NCBI RefSeq assembly: GCF_018383905.1
Contig: NZ_JAGYWA010000006.1
Location: forward strand, 62,001 to 126,000
Direction: 5' to 3'
From: Flavobacterium branchiicola
GTDB taxonomy: Bacteria > Bacteroidota > Bacteroidia > Flavobacteriales > Flavobacteriaceae
Length of the DNA: 64,000 nt
In this document: in pieces, positions 36,872 to 45,602 of the stretch
How positions within the stretch are numbered: position 1 is the first letter of the stretch
How the letters are laid out: every line of letters begins with the position of its first letter
The notes under the pieces: generated by a model
What the model saw: the letters and a program-made list of their open reading frames with translations, nothing else
Told to the model about the DNA's origin: nothing
Database searches by the model: none
Made by a program: the position numbers and the translations under genes

Positions 36872-37696
36872 ATGTCAGTAAGAAAATTAAAACCTATTAC
36901 CCCAGGTCAGCGATTTAGAGTTGTGAATGGTTATGACGCCATTACAACTGATAAGCCGGAACGCTCTTTGATAGCACCGATAAAAAACTCTGGAGGTAGA
37001 AATAGTCAAGGAAAGATGACCATGCGTTATACGGGTGGTGGTCACAAGCAGAGATATCGTATTATTGATTTCAAAAGAACTAAAGACGGAATTCCGGCTA
37101 CAGTGAAATCAATCGAATACGATCCAAATCGTACTGCGTTTATCGCTTTATTAGCTTATGCTGATGGAGAGAAAACTTATATTATCGCTCAAAACGGATT
37201 GAAAGTTGGTCAGAAATTAGTTTCTGGTCCAGAATCTCAACCAGAGATTGGTAATACTTTACCTTTAAGCAGAATTCCTCTTGGAACTGTTATATCTTGT
37301 ATTGAGTTACGTCCAAGACAAGGAGCAGTTATCGCTCGTTCGGCTGGAACTTTTGCTCAGTTAATGGCAAGAGATGGGAAATATGCAACAATTAAAATGC
37401 CATCTGGTGAGACAAGATTAATCTTGTTAACTTGTTCGGCTACTATTGGAGCTGTTTCTAACTCTGACCACCAATTAGTTGTGTCTGGTAAAGCAGGTAG
37501 AACAAGATGGTTAGGAAGAAGACCTAGAACTAGACCAGTAGCGATGAACCCAGTTGATCACCCTATGGGAGGTGGTGAAGGACGTTCTTCTGGAGGGCAC
37601 CCACGTTCAAGAAACGGATTGCCAGCTAAAGGTTACAGAACTCGTTCTAAGAAAAACCCGAGTAACAAGTATATCGTAGAACGTAGAAAGAAATAA
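36872..37696 (+). CDS. rplB: 50S ribosomal protein L2
   Basis: This 274-residue L2 shows the conserved KSIEYDPNRTAFIALLAYADG and the C-terminal NPVDHPMGGGEGRSSGGHP segment with the histidine near the peptidyl-transferase centre. L2 is needed for subunit joining and peptide-bond formation. Length is normal. Confidence 0.99.
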   Translation: MSVRKLKPITPGQRFRVVNGYDAITTDKPERSLIAPIKNSGGRNSQGKMTMRYTGGGHKQRYRIIDFKRTKDGIPATVKSIEYDPNRTAFIALLAYADGEKTYIIAQNGLKVGQKLVSGPESQPEIGNTLPLSRIPLGTVISCIELRPRQGAVIARSAGTFAQLMARDGKYATIKMPSGETRLILLTCSATIGAVSNSDHQLVVSGKAGRTRWLGRRPRTRPVAMNPVDHPMGGGEGRSSGGHPRSRNGLPAKGYRTRSKKNPSNKYIVERRKK

Positions 37697-37702
37697 TAAG
37701 AT

Positions 37703-37981
37703 ATGGCACGTTCATTAAAAAAAGGACCTTTCGTTCATTATAAATTAGACAAGAAAGTTCAAGAAAACGTAGAAAGTGGTAAAAATGCAGTTGTTAAGAC
37801 TTGGTCTAGAGCTTCAATGATTACTCCAGATTTCGTTGGACAAACTATCGCAGTTCATAACGGTCGTCAATTTGTACCAGTTTACGTAACAGAAAACATG
37901 GTAGGTCACAAATTAGGAGAGTTTTCACCAACTAGATCTTTTAGAGGTCATGCTGGAGCAAAAAATAAAGGTAAAAAATAA
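37703..37981 (+). CDS. rpsS: 30S ribosomal protein S19
   Basis: This 92-residue S19 begins MARSLKKGPFVHYKLDKKV and has IAVHNGRQFVPVYVTENMVG. It contacts the A-site finger region in the 30S head with S13. It lies 6 bp after rplB. Confidence 0.99.
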   Translation: MARSLKKGPFVHYKLDKKVQENVESGKNAVVKTWSRASMITPDFVGQTIAVHNGRQFVPVYVTENMVGHKLGEFSPTRSFRGHAGAKNKGKK

Positions 37982-37989
37982 AAGAAGCA

Positions 37990-38403
37990 ATGGGAGTTCG
38001 TAAAAGAGAAACAGCAGATGCGAGAAAAGAGGCTAATAAGTCTATCGCTTTCGCAAAATTGAATAACTGCCCTACTTCACCTAGAAAAATGCGCTTAGTA
38101 GCGGACTTGGTAAGAGGTCAGAAGGTAGAAAGAGCACTTAACATTTTAAGATTCAGTTCTAAAGAAGCTTCAAGAAAATTAGAAAAACTATTATTATCTG
38201 CAATCAATAACTGGGAGCAAAAAAATAGTGAAGGTAATTTAGAAGAGGCTGGATTATTTGTTAAAGAGATCAGAGTAGATGGTGGAATGATGTTAAAAAG
38301 ACTTCGTCCAGCTCCACAAGGTCGTGCACACAGAATAAGAAAACGTTCTAATCACGTTACAATCGTGCTTGGAGCTATCAATAACACACAAAGCAATTCT
38401 TAA
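37990..38403 (+). CDS. rplV: 50S ribosomal protein L22
   Basis: This 137-residue L22 has the NCPTSPRKMRLVADLVRGQK start motif, the AINNWEQKN helix and the tunnel hairpin (LKRLRPAPQGRAHRIRKRSN) that meets macrolides. The N-terminus carries about 20 extra residues of basic sequence before the conserved core. Confidence 0.98.
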   Translation: MGVRKRETADARKEANKSIAFAKLNNCPTSPRKMRLVADLVRGQKVERALNILRFSSKEASRKLEKLLLSAINNWEQKNSEGNLEEAGLFVKEIRVDGGMMLKRLRPAPQGRAHRIRKRSNHVTIVLGAINNTQSNS

Positions 38404-38408
38404 GCAGC

Positions 38409-39170
38409 ATGGGACAAAAGACAAATCCAATTGGAAATAGACTTGGTATCATCAGAGGATGGGACTCAAACTGGTATGGTGGAAATGATTACGGCGATAA
38501 ATTAGCTGAAGATCACAAAATCAGAAAGTATATCCACGCTCGTTTATCAAAAGCTAGTGTATCTAAAGTAATCATCGAGAGAACTTTAAAGCTTGTAACC
38601 GTTACTATCACTACTGCTAGACCTGGTATCATTATCGGAAAAGGTGGTCAAGAGGTAGACAAGTTAAAAGAGGAACTTAAGAAAGTTACTGACAAAGAGG
38701 TTCAAATTAACATCTTTGAAATAAAAAGACCTGAATTAGATGCTTATCTTGTGGCGACAAGCATCGCTCGTCAAATCGAAAGCCGTATTTCTTACAGACG
38801 TGCAATCAAAATGGCTATTGCTGCTTCTATGCGTATGAACGCTGAAGGTATCAAAGTTTTGATTTCTGGACGTTTGAATGGTGCTGAGATGGCGCGTTCA
38901 GAAGGTTTCAAAGAAGGTAGAATTCCTCTATCAACTTTCAGAGCTGATATTGATTATGCTTTGGCTGAAGCTCACACTACTTACGGTAGAATGGGTATCA
39001 AAGTATGGATCATGAAAGGTGAAGTTTATGGAAAGAGAGATCTTTCTCCACTTGCAGGAATGGATAAAAAACAATCTGGTACTGGTGGTGGTAAAGGTGG
39101 AGATTCTCCAAGAGGAGATAGAAAACCCTTTAATAAAGGTGGTAAACCAGACGCTCGTAAAAGAAAGTAA
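38409..39170 (+). CDS. rpsC: 30S ribosomal protein S3
   Basis: This 253-residue S3 has the KH domain motif GIIIGKGGQEVDKLKEEL and the helicase-linked lysine/arginine face of the mRNA entry site (IKVLISGRLNGAEMARSE). Its C-terminal 35 residues are a low-complexity Gly/Lys/Asp-rich tail longer than that of most S3 proteins. Confidence 0.99.
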   Translation: MGQKTNPIGNRLGIIRGWDSNWYGGNDYGDKLAEDHKIRKYIHARLSKASVSKVIIERTLKLVTVTITTARPGIIIGKGGQEVDKLKEELKKVTDKEVQINIFEIKRPELDAYLVATSIARQIESRISYRRAIKMAIAASMRMNAEGIKVLISGRLNGAEMARSEGFKEGRIPLSTFRADIDYALAEAHTTYGRMGIKVWIMKGEVYGKRDLSPLAGMDKKQSGTGGGKGGDSPRGDRKPFNKGGKPDARKRK

Positions 39171-39189
39171 ATTTTTAAACTAAAGAAAA

Positions 39190-39615
39190 ATGTTACAGCC
39201 TAAAAGAACAAAATACCGTAAGGTACAAAAAGGTAAGATGAAAGGTAACTCTCAAAGAGGGCATGAACTTTCTAATGGAATGTTTGGTATTAAATCTGTA
39301 CATGAAGATGGAATGTTCTTAACTTCTCGTCAAATCGAAGCTGCACGTATCGCTGCAACTCGTTACATGAAGAGAGAGGGACAATTATGGATTAAAATAT
39401 TTCCAGACAAACCTATTACTAAGAAACCTCTTGAAGTACGTATGGGTAAAGGTAAAGGAGCAGTTGAGTATTGGGCTGCTGTTGTTAAACCAGGAAGAAT
39501 TATGTTTGAAGTTGGAGGAGTTCCTTTGTCAGTTGCAAAAGAGGCGTTACGTCTTGCAGCTCAAAAGCTTCCAGTAAAAACTAAGTTCGTCGTTGCTAGA
39601 GATTTCGAAGCATAA
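39190..39615 (+). CDS. rplP: 50S ribosomal protein L16
   Basis: This 141-residue L16 begins MLQPKRTKYRKVQKGKMKG and has the MGKGKGAVEYWAAVVKPGR segment. L16 sits next to the A-site and helps tRNA placement. The spacer to rpmC is 13 bp. Confidence 0.99.
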   Translation: MLQPKRTKYRKVQKGKMKGNSQRGHELSNGMFGIKSVHEDGMFLTSRQIEAARIAATRYMKREGQLWIKIFPDKPITKKPLEVRMGKGKGAVEYWAAVVKPGRIMFEVGGVPLSVAKEALRLAAQKLPVKTKFVVARDFEA

Positions 39616-39628
39616 TTTATATTATATT

Positions 39629-39820
39629 ATGAAACAATCAGAAATAAAAGATCTTTCTGCAGCGGAGTTGCAAGAAAAACTTAGTCAAACTAAGAAAATA
39701 TATGCTGACCTAAAAATGGCTCATGCTATTTCTCCAATTGAGAACCCACTTCAAATTAGAGGTGTAAGAAGAACAGTTGCAAGATTGGCTACAGAGTTAA
39801 CTAAAAGAGAGTTACAATAA
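39629..39820 (+). CDS. rpmC: 50S ribosomal protein L29
   Basis: The true start is the ATG at 39629, giving 63 residues (MKQSEIKDLSAAELQEKL). An upstream in-frame extension to 39593 overlaps rplP and is unlike L29. The protein is a helical pair at the tunnel exit next to L23. Confidence 0.97.
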   Translation: MKQSEIKDLSAAELQEKLSQTKKIYADLKMAHAISPIENPLQIRGVRRTVARLATELTKRELQ

Positions 39821-39837
39821 TTGTATTCTGCTGAAAG

Positions 39838-40098
39838 ATGGAAGAAAAAAGAAATTTAAGAAAAGAAAGAATAGGTGTTGTTACTTCAAATAAAATGGAT
39901 AAGTCTATTGTTATTGCTGAAGTAAGAAAAGTAAAGCACCCATTATACGGTAAGTTCGTGTTGAAAACTAAGAAATATGTTGCACACGACGAAACAAACG
40001 ACTGTAACATTGGAGATACTGTAAGAATTAGCGAAACGCGTCCTTTAAGTAAAACAAAATGTTGGAGATTAGTTGAAATCTTAGAAAGAGCTAAATAA
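39838..40098 (+). CDS. rpsQ: 30S ribosomal protein S17
   Basis: This 86-residue S17 has the OB-fold (GVVTSNKMDKSIVIAEVRK) and the HPLYGKFVLKTKKYVAHDE segment. It is an early binder of the 16S 5' domain. It is 2 bp from rplN. Confidence 0.98.
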   Translation: MEEKRNLRKERIGVVTSNKMDKSIVIAEVRKVKHPLYGKFVLKTKKYVAHDETNDCNIGDTVRISETRPLSKTKCWRLVEILERAK

Positions 40099-40100
40099 TT

Positions 40101-40469
40101 ATGGTACAACAGGAATCAAGACTAAAAGTAGCAGATAACACGGGAGCAAAAGAAGTTTTAACTATCCGTGTTTTAGGAGGTACCAAAAGAAGGTATGCCT
40201 CTGTTGGTGACAAGATTGTAGTATCTATTAAAGATGCAACTCCAAACGGAAACGTTAAAAAAGGAGCTGTTTCAACTGCAGTTGTTGTACGTACCAAAAA
40301 AGAAGTGAGAAGAGCTGATGGTTCTTATATTCGTTTCGATGATAATGCATGTGTTCTTTTGAACGCTGCAGGGGAAATGAGAGGAACTCGTGTTTTTGGT
40401 CCGGTAGCAAGAGAACTTCGTGAAAAACAATTCATGAAAATTGTATCATTAGCACCAGAAGTGCTTTAA
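40101..40469 (+). CDS. rplN: 50S ribosomal protein L14
   Basis: This 122-residue L14 begins MVQQESRLKVADNTGAKEV and has the RRYASVGDKIVVSIKDATP core. It forms an intersubunit bridge with 16S helix 44 and binds RsfS during silencing. Length matches the family exactly. Confidence 0.99.
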   Translation: MVQQESRLKVADNTGAKEVLTIRVLGGTKRRYASVGDKIVVSIKDATPNGNVKKGAVSTAVVVRTKKEVRRADGSYIRFDDNACVLLNAAGEMRGTRVFGPVARELREKQFMKIVSLAPEVL

Positions 40470-40480
40470 TTCGTTTTAAG

Positions 40481-40795
40481 ATGATAAAGCTAAAAATAAA
40501 ATCAGGAGATATCGTAAGAGTTATTGCTGGAGACCATAAAGGTGCTGAAGGTAAAGTTTTACGTGTTTACCGTGAGAAAAATAAAGCGATAGTTGAAGGT
40601 GTAAACATGGTTTCAAAACATACAAAACCAAGTGCTAAAAACCCTCAAGGTGGTATCGTTAAGAAAGAAGCTTCTATTCAAATTTCTAACATTGCTTTAA
40701 TTGATCCTAAAACTAAGGAGACAACTAGAGTAGGTATTAGAGTAGAAGGAGATAAGAAAGTAAGATTTTCAAAAAAATCTAATCAAGTACTATAG
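40481..40795 (+). CDS. rplX: 50S ribosomal protein L24
   Basis: This 104-residue L24 has the KOW motif (IKSGDIVRVIAGDHKGAEGK) and the NMVSKHTKPSAKNPQGGIV segment. It is an assembly initiator that binds the 5' end of 23S rRNA. Confidence 0.98.
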   Translation: MIKLKIKSGDIVRVIAGDHKGAEGKVLRVYREKNKAIVEGVNMVSKHTKPSAKNPQGGIVKKEASIQISNIALIDPKTKETTRVGIRVEGDKKVRFSKKSNQVL

Positions 40796-40797
40796 TA

Positions 40798-41349
40798 ATG
40801 GCATATACACCTAGACTAAAAGAAGAATATAAGAGTAGAGTAATCTCTGCTCTTAAAGAAGAGTTCGGATATACAAACGTTATGCAAGTTCCAAAACTTG
40901 AAAAAATCGTTTTGAGCCGTGGAGTTGGTGCAGCTGTATCTGATAAAAAACTTATTGACTATGCAGTTGATGAGTTAACAAAGATCACTGGACAAAAAGC
41001 AGTATCTACAATTTCAAAGAAAGACGTTGCGTCATTCAAATTGAGAAAGGGGATGCCTATTGGAGCAAAAGTTACTTTACGTGGTGAAAGAATGTATGAG
41101 TTTTTAGATAGACTTATTACTTCTGCTTTGCCACGCGTTAGAGATTTTAGTGGTATCAAAGCTACAGGTTTCGACGGAAGAGGTAACTACAATCTTGGAG
41201 TTTTGGAGCAAATCATTTTCCCAGAAATTGATATTGACAAAGTAAACAAAATTTCAGGAATGGATATTACTTTTGTTACTACTGCAAAAACAGACAAGGA
41301 AGCAAAGTCATTATTGGCTGAATTAGGATTACCTTTTAAAAAGAATTAA
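40798..41349 (+). CDS. rplE: 50S ribosomal protein L5
   Basis: This 183-residue L5 has LEKIVLSRGVGAAVSDKKL and the RGERMYEFLDRLITSALPR helix. It binds 5S rRNA in the central protuberance. It begins 2 bp after the rplX stop codon. Confidence 0.99.
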   Translation: MAYTPRLKEEYKSRVISALKEEFGYTNVMQVPKLEKIVLSRGVGAAVSDKKLIDYAVDELTKITGQKAVSTISKKDVASFKLRKGMPIGAKVTLRGERMYEFLDRLITSALPRVRDFSGIKATGFDGRGNYNLGVLEQIIFPEIDIDKVNKISGMDITFVTTAKTDKEAKSLLAELGLPFKKN

Positions 41350-41352
41350 GAC

Positions 41353-41622
41353 ATGGCTAAAGAATCAATGAAAGCCCGTGAGGTGAAAAGAGAGAAAACG
41401 GTAGCTAAGTATGCTGAAAAAAGAAAAGCTTTATTAGAAGCTGGAGATTATGAAGGCTTACAGAAATTACCTAAAAATGCTTCACCAGTTCGTTTGCACA
41501 ATCGTTGTAAATTAACAGGTAGACCAAGAGGTTATATTCGTCAATTTGGTATTTCTCGTGTAACTTTCCGTGAAATGGCTAATAATGGATTAATTCCTGG
41601 TGTTAAAAAAGCATCTTGGTAA
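41353..41622 (+). CDS. rpsN: 30S ribosomal protein S14, zinc-less long form
   Basis: This 89-residue S14 is the long, zinc-independent (C-minus) form: the short zinc form has two CxxC pairs, whereas here only one cysteine remains in LHNRCKLTGRPRGYIRQFG. It binds the 30S head near S3 and S10. Behind it the unit is interrupted by an internal promoter and hairpin before rpsH. Confidence 0.98.
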   Translation: MAKESMKAREVKREKTVAKYAEKRKALLEAGDYEGLQKLPKNASPVRLHNRCKLTGRPRGYIRQFGISRVTFREMANNGLIPGVKKASW

Positions 41623-41646
41623 TCTCGTAATAAGTTATTACTTTTG
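41616..41646 (+). promoter_or_regulatory. Internal promoter between rpsN and rpsH
   Basis: TTG at 41616-41618 (inside the rpsN end) and TACTTTTG at 41639-41646 are 20 bp apart, matching the Bacteroidetes consensus. It would drive the second half of the unit, from rpsH to rplQ. Confidence 0.75.
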
Positions 41647-41678
41647 CAAACCAAAAAATAATTTTAATTGATTAAAGG

Positions 41679-41702
41679 TTCGGGAGACGGGTGTCTCCCG
41701 AA
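41679..41702 (+). ncRNA. Perfect hairpin in the rpsH leader
   Basis: TTCGGGAGAC (41679-41688) pairs fully with GTCTCCCGAA (41693-41702) around the loop GGGT. The stem is GC-rich in an AT-rich spacer. There is no T run, so termination is unlikely. It lies about 30 bases after the internal promoter and 24 bases before the rpsH start, where a ribosomal-protein control site or RNA-processing site would be expected. Confidence 0.7.
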
Positions 41703-41726
41703 AACCATAATCGCAATCAAATACAT

Positions 41727-42125
41727 ATGTATACAGATCCTATTGCAGATTATTTGACTAGAGTTCGTAACGCTGTGGCTGCAAACCACAAAGTTGTTGA
41801 AATTCCAGCTTCTAATCTAAAAAAAGAGATAACTAAGATCTTATTTGATCAAGGTTACATCTTAAGTTACAAATTTGAGACGAACACTGTTCAGGGTTCG
41901 ATCAAAATCGCTTTGAAGTATGATAAAGATACTAAAGAGCCTGTAATTAAAGATATCCAAAGAATTAGTAAACCTGGTTTACGTAAGTACGCAGGTGCTG
42001 CCAAATTACCGAGAATCCTTAACGGATTAGGAATTGCTATTGTTTCTACATCAAAAGGTTTGATGACTGGAAAACAAGCTAAGCAATTAAATGTAGGTGG
42101 TGAAGTAATTTGCTACGTATACTAA
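41727..42125 (+). CDS. rpsH: 30S ribosomal protein S8
   Basis: This 132-residue S8 starts at the ATG at 41727 (MYTDPIADYLTRVRNAVAANH), as in other bacteria. An in-frame upstream extension from 41691 would run through the hairpin and is rejected. S8 is a primary 16S binder and represses the spc operon in Escherichia coli, where the target lies in rplE; here a hairpin stands right before its own gene. Confidence 0.98.
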   Translation: MYTDPIADYLTRVRNAVAANHKVVEIPASNLKKEITKILFDQGYILSYKFETNTVQGSIKIALKYDKDTKEPVIKDIQRISKPGLRKYAGAAKLPRILNGLGIAIVSTSKGLMTGKQAKQLNVGGEVICYVY

Positions 42126-42144
42126 TTTTAAACACTAGATAAAG

Positions 42145-42687
42145 ATGTCAAGAATAGGTAAAAGCCCAATTGTAATCACTGCTGGTGTAACTGTAGAAGT
42201 TAAAGACGGTATTATTACAGTAAAAGGAAAAAAAGGTCAACTAACTCAGGAGTTTTCGGACGTAACTGTAAAAGTTGAAGGCGATCAAATTTTAGTAGAA
42301 AGATCGTCTGATCATAAAGACCAAAGAGCAAAACACGGATTATACAGATCATTAATCAGTAATATGATTGTTGGTGTATCTGAAGGTTTTACTAAAGAAC
42401 TAGAATTAGTTGGAGTTGGTTACAGAGCTTCAAACCAAGGTCAAAAGTTAGATTTAGCTCTTGGATATTCTCACAATATTGTTTTAGAAATTGCTCCAGA
42501 AGTATCTTTAGAAACAATATCTGAAAAAGGTAAAAACCCTATCGTAAAGTTAACATCATTTGATAAACAACTTTTAGGTCAAGTTGCTGCGAAAATCAGA
42601 GGTTTCCGTAAGCCTGAACCGTACAAAGGAAAAGGTGTTAAATTTGTGGGTGAAGTATTAAGAAGAAAAGCAGGTAAATCAGCTTAA
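42145..42687 (+). CDS. rplF: 50S ribosomal protein L6
   Basis: This 180-residue L6 begins MSRIGKSPIVITAGVTVEV and has two L6 folds, the second with LELVGVGYRASNQGQKLDLALGYSH. It lies near the sarcin-ricin loop and GTPase centre. Confidence 0.99.
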   Translation: MSRIGKSPIVITAGVTVEVKDGIITVKGKKGQLTQEFSDVTVKVEGDQILVERSSDHKDQRAKHGLYRSLISNMIVGVSEGFTKELELVGVGYRASNQGQKLDLALGYSHNIVLEIAPEVSLETISEKGKNPIVKLTSFDKQLLGQVAAKIRGFRKPEPYKGKGVKFVGEVLRRKAGKSA

Positions 42688-42698
42688 AAAATAAGATT

Positions 42699-43049
42699 AT
42701 GTCATTAACAAAATCTGATAGAAGACAGAGAATTAGATTCAGAATTAGAAAGTCAATTAGTGGTACTGCTGCTAATCCAAGATTATCTGTATTTAGAAGT
42801 AACAAAGAAATTTACGCTCAACTTATTGATGATGTAAATGGAGTTACTTTATTAGCTGCATCTTCAAGAGAAAAAGAAATAGGAAAAGGTACTAACGTTG
42901 AAGTAGCTGCTGCTGTTGGAAAACTAGTTGCAGAGAAAGCGTTAAAAGCTGGGATCGATACCATCACTTTTGACAGAGGTGGATATTTGTATCACGGTCG
43001 TATTAAATCATTAGCAGAAGGCGCAAGAGCGGCTGGACTTAAATTCTAA
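42699..43049 (+). CDS. rplR: 50S ribosomal protein L18
   Basis: This 116-residue L18 has the basic N-terminus (RRQRIRFRIRKSISGTA) and FDRGGYLYHGRIKSLAEGARAAGLKF at the end. It binds 5S rRNA along with L5. Confidence 0.99.
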   Translation: MSLTKSDRRQRIRFRIRKSISGTAANPRLSVFRSNKEIYAQLIDDVNGVTLLAASSREKEIGKGTNVEVAAAVGKLVAEKALKAGIDTITFDRGGYLYHGRIKSLAEGARAAGLKF

Positions 43050-43055
43050 TATATT

Positions 43056-43577
43056 ATGTCTAAATACAAAAATGTAGAATTGGTAAAACCAAGTGGTCTT
43101 GAACTTAAAGATCGTCTGGTAAGTGTTAATCGTGTTACTAAAGTTACAAAAGGTGGTAGAGCTTTCGGTTTTTCTGCTATTGTAGTTGTAGGTGATGAAA
43201 ATGGAGTAGTTGGTCATGGATTAGGAAAATCTAAAGACGTTTCTGAAGCAATTGCGAAAGCAGTAGAAGATGCTAAGAAAAATTTAGTAAAAATTCCTTT
43301 GAATGGACAATCAGTTCCTCACGAACAAAAAGGTAAATTTGGTGGTGCGCGTGTATTCTTAATTCCTGCTTCTCATGGTACTGGAGTTATTGCTGGTGGA
43401 GCTGTTCGTTCAGTTCTTGAATCAGTAGGTATTCACGATGTATTATCTAAATCTCAAGGATCATCAAATCCTCATAACGTAGTGAAAGCAACTTTTGATG
43501 CTTTATTACAAATGAGAAGCGCTCACACTGTTGCAAAACAAAGAGGTGTTTCTTTAGAAAAAGTTTTTAAAGGTTAA
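43056..43577 (+). CDS. rpsE: 30S ribosomal protein S5
   Basis: This 173-residue S5 has the KVTKGGRAFGFSAIVVVGDENG loop region, including the spectinomycin-related segment VTKGGR, and HGTGVIAGGAVRSVLESVG. S5 lies at the mRNA entry and affects decoding accuracy. Confidence 0.99.
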   Translation: MSKYKNVELVKPSGLELKDRLVSVNRVTKVTKGGRAFGFSAIVVVGDENGVVGHGLGKSKDVSEAIAKAVEDAKKNLVKIPLNGQSVPHEQKGKFGGARVFLIPASHGTGVIAGGAVRSVLESVGIHDVLSKSQGSSNPHNVVKATFDALLQMRSAHTVAKQRGVSLEKVFKG

Positions 43578-43589
43578 TTCAAGGAAATT

Positions 43590-43772
43590 ATGGCTAAATT
43601 ATTAGTAAAACAAGTAAGAAGCAAAATCAACTGTCCTCTTTCTCAAAAGAGAGGTTTGGAAGCTTTAGGTCTACGTAAAATGGGACAAGTTGTAGAGCAT
43701 GATTCAAATCCTGCTATCCTTGGTATGATAAACAAAGTTAAACACTTAGTTTCTGTTGAAGAAGCTAAATAA
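43590..43772 (+). CDS. rpmD: 50S ribosomal protein L30
   Basis: This 60-residue L30 has the short L30 fold (LLVKQVRSKINCPLSQKRGL and LGLRKMGQVVEHDSN). Its position between rpsE and rplO is the canonical one. Confidence 0.97.
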   Translation: MAKLLVKQVRSKINCPLSQKRGLEALGLRKMGQVVEHDSNPAILGMINKVKHLVSVEEAK

Positions 43773-43783
43773 CAAATACTGTT

Positions 43784-44236
43784 ATGAATTTAAGTAACTT
43801 ACAACCAGCTGAAGGATCAACGCACAATCAAAATAAAAGATTAGGTAGAGGAGAAGGTTCTGGAAAAGGTGGCACTGCTGCAAGAGGTCACAAAGGAGCA
43901 AAATCTCGTTCTGGTTATTCTAAAAAGATTGGTTTTGAAGGAGGGCAAATGCCACTTCAAAGACGTGTACCTAAGTTTGGTTTCACAAACATCAATCGTA
44001 AAGAATACGAAGGTGTTAATTTAGATACGCTTCAATTATTAGTAGACAATGGTGTGATTACTGATTCTGTTTCTATGACAGATTTCGTAGCAAACCGTCT
44101 AGCTACCAAAAATGAAATCGTTAAGATTTTAGGTAGAGGAGAGTTGAAAGCAAAATTAAAAGTAACTGCTCACAAATTTACTGCTACTGCAAAAGCTGCT
44201 ATTGAAGCTGCTGGAGGAGAGGCTGTAACAATATAA
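43784..44236 (+). CDS. rplO: 50S ribosomal protein L15
   Basis: This 150-residue L15 has the Gly-rich N-terminus (KRLGRGEGSGKGGTAARGHK) that reaches into 23S rRNA, and FEGGQMPLQRRVPKFGF. It lies 12 bp before secY. Confidence 0.99.
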   Translation: MNLSNLQPAEGSTHNQNKRLGRGEGSGKGGTAARGHKGAKSRSGYSKKIGFEGGQMPLQRRVPKFGFTNINRKEYEGVNLDTLQLLVDNGVITDSVSMTDFVANRLATKNEIVKILGRGELKAKLKVTAHKFTATAKAAIEAAGGEAVTI

Positions 44237-44248
44237 TTTTTCTATTGT

Positions 44249-45595
44249 ATGAAGAAATTTATTGAATCAATAAGCAATGTTTGGAAAATCGAAGAACTGA
44301 AAAACAGAATTCTAATTACTTTAGGATTACTTTTAGTATATCGTTTTGGAGCACACGTAACGCTTCCTGGAATTGACGCAACTCAATTGATGGGGTTAGC
44401 AGGACAAACTAAAAATGGTTTAGGATCTATCCTAGACATGTTCACCGGAGGTGCATTCTCTAAAGCTTCAGTTTTTGCTTTAGGTATTATGCCTTACATT
44501 TCTGCTTCTATTGTTGTTCAGTTAATGGGAATTGCTATTCCTTATTTGCAAAAACTTCAAAATGATGGAGAGAGTGGTAGAAAAAAGATTAACCAAATTA
44601 CACGTTGGTTAACTATTGCTATTACATTGGTTCAAGGTCCAACTTATATCTACAATTTATACAGAACGTTACCTGGAAATGCATTTTTACTAGGTTTTAA
44701 CTCTCCTGAGTTTTTATTTTCGTCTGTTATTATCTTAGTTACTGGTACTATTTTTGCTATGTGGCTTGGAGAAAAGATTACAGATAAAGGTATTGGAAAT
44801 GGAATTTCATTATTAATTATGGTGGGTATTTTGGCTCGTTTACCACAAGCTTTTATACAAGAATTTAAATCTGTTGTTACTAATAACGCTGGAGGTTTAA
44901 TGTTAATGGCTATCGAAATTATCGTATGGTTATTGGTTATTATTTCTTGTGTATTATTGACAATGGCAGTACGTAGAATTCCAGTTCAATACGCTCGTCG
45001 TACTACAACTGGAGACTACGAGCAAGATTTAGCAGGTGGTAACAGACAATGGATTCCTCTTAAGCTTAATGCTTCTGGAGTTATGCCAATCATTTTTGCT
45101 CAGGCAATTATGTTTATACCTGCAGCTGTAGCTGGATTGTCTAAATCAGATACATCACAATCTATCGTTGGAGCATTTAGCAATATGTTTGGTTTTTGGT
45201 ATAATTTTGTATTTGCAACTTTAATTATTGTATTTACATTCTTTTACACTGCAATTACTGTACCTACAAACAAAATGGCTGATGATTTAAAAAGAAGTGG
45301 TGGTTTTATTCCGGGTGTTCGTCCGGGAGCTGAAACTTCTGAATTTCTTGATAAAGTGATGTCTTTAATAACTTTCCCAGGATCTTTATTCCTTGCTTTG
45401 ATTGCTGTGTTCCCAGCCATTGTTGTAAGTATTATGGATGTACAACAATCTTGGGCAATGTTTTTTGGAGGTACCTCATTAATAATTATGGTGGGAGTTG
45501 CAATAGACACGATTCAACAAATCAATTCATACTTGTTGAATAAACATTATGATGGTTTAATGAAGACTGGTAAAAATAGAAAAGCAGTAGCTTAA
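44249..45595 (+). CDS. secY: Preprotein translocase channel SecY
   Basis: This 448-residue protein has ten membrane segments. The plug region (GLGSILDMFTGGAFSKASVFALGIMPYISASI) and the cytoplasmic loops that bind SecA and ribosomes (PVQYARRTT, GGFIPGVRPG) are conserved. SecY forms the Sec channel with SecE and SecG. It lies in the spc part of the unit, directly before infA; adk and map, often found here in other phyla, are absent. Confidence 0.99.
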   Translation: MKKFIESISNVWKIEELKNRILITLGLLLVYRFGAHVTLPGIDATQLMGLAGQTKNGLGSILDMFTGGAFSKASVFALGIMPYISASIVVQLMGIAIPYLQKLQNDGESGRKKINQITRWLTIAITLVQGPTYIYNLYRTLPGNAFLLGFNSPEFLFSSVIILVTGTIFAMWLGEKITDKGIGNGISLLIMVGILARLPQAFIQEFKSVVTNNAGGLMLMAIEIIVWLLVIISCVLLTMAVRRIPVQYARRTTTGDYEQDLAGGNRQWIPLKLNASGVMPIIFAQAIMFIPAAVAGLSKSDTSQSIVGAFSNMFGFWYNFVFATLIIVFTFFYTAITVPTNKMADDLKRSGGFIPGVRPGAETSEFLDKVMSLITFPGSLFLALIAVFPAIVVSIMDVQQSWAMFFGGTSLIIMVGVAIDTIQQINSYLLNKHYDGLMKTGKNRKAVA

Positions 45596-45602
45596 TATAT
45601 TT

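Noticed and set aside
39593..39628. Extended start of rpmC into rplP
   Set aside because: It overlaps the rplP end and is unlike L29; the ATG at 39629 gives the normal 63 residues.
41679..41702. Rho-independent terminator between rpsN and rpsH
   Set aside because: The stem is strong, but no T run follows, and the unit must continue to rplQ.
41691..41726. Extended start of rpsH through the hairpin
   Set aside because: S8 begins MYTDPIADYL in bacteria, so the ATG at 41727 is the right start.
45596..45602. Missing adk and map genes after secY as a deletion
   Set aside because: secY directly before infA looks like an intact junction; I see no gene remnant, so this is probably lineage-typical order.
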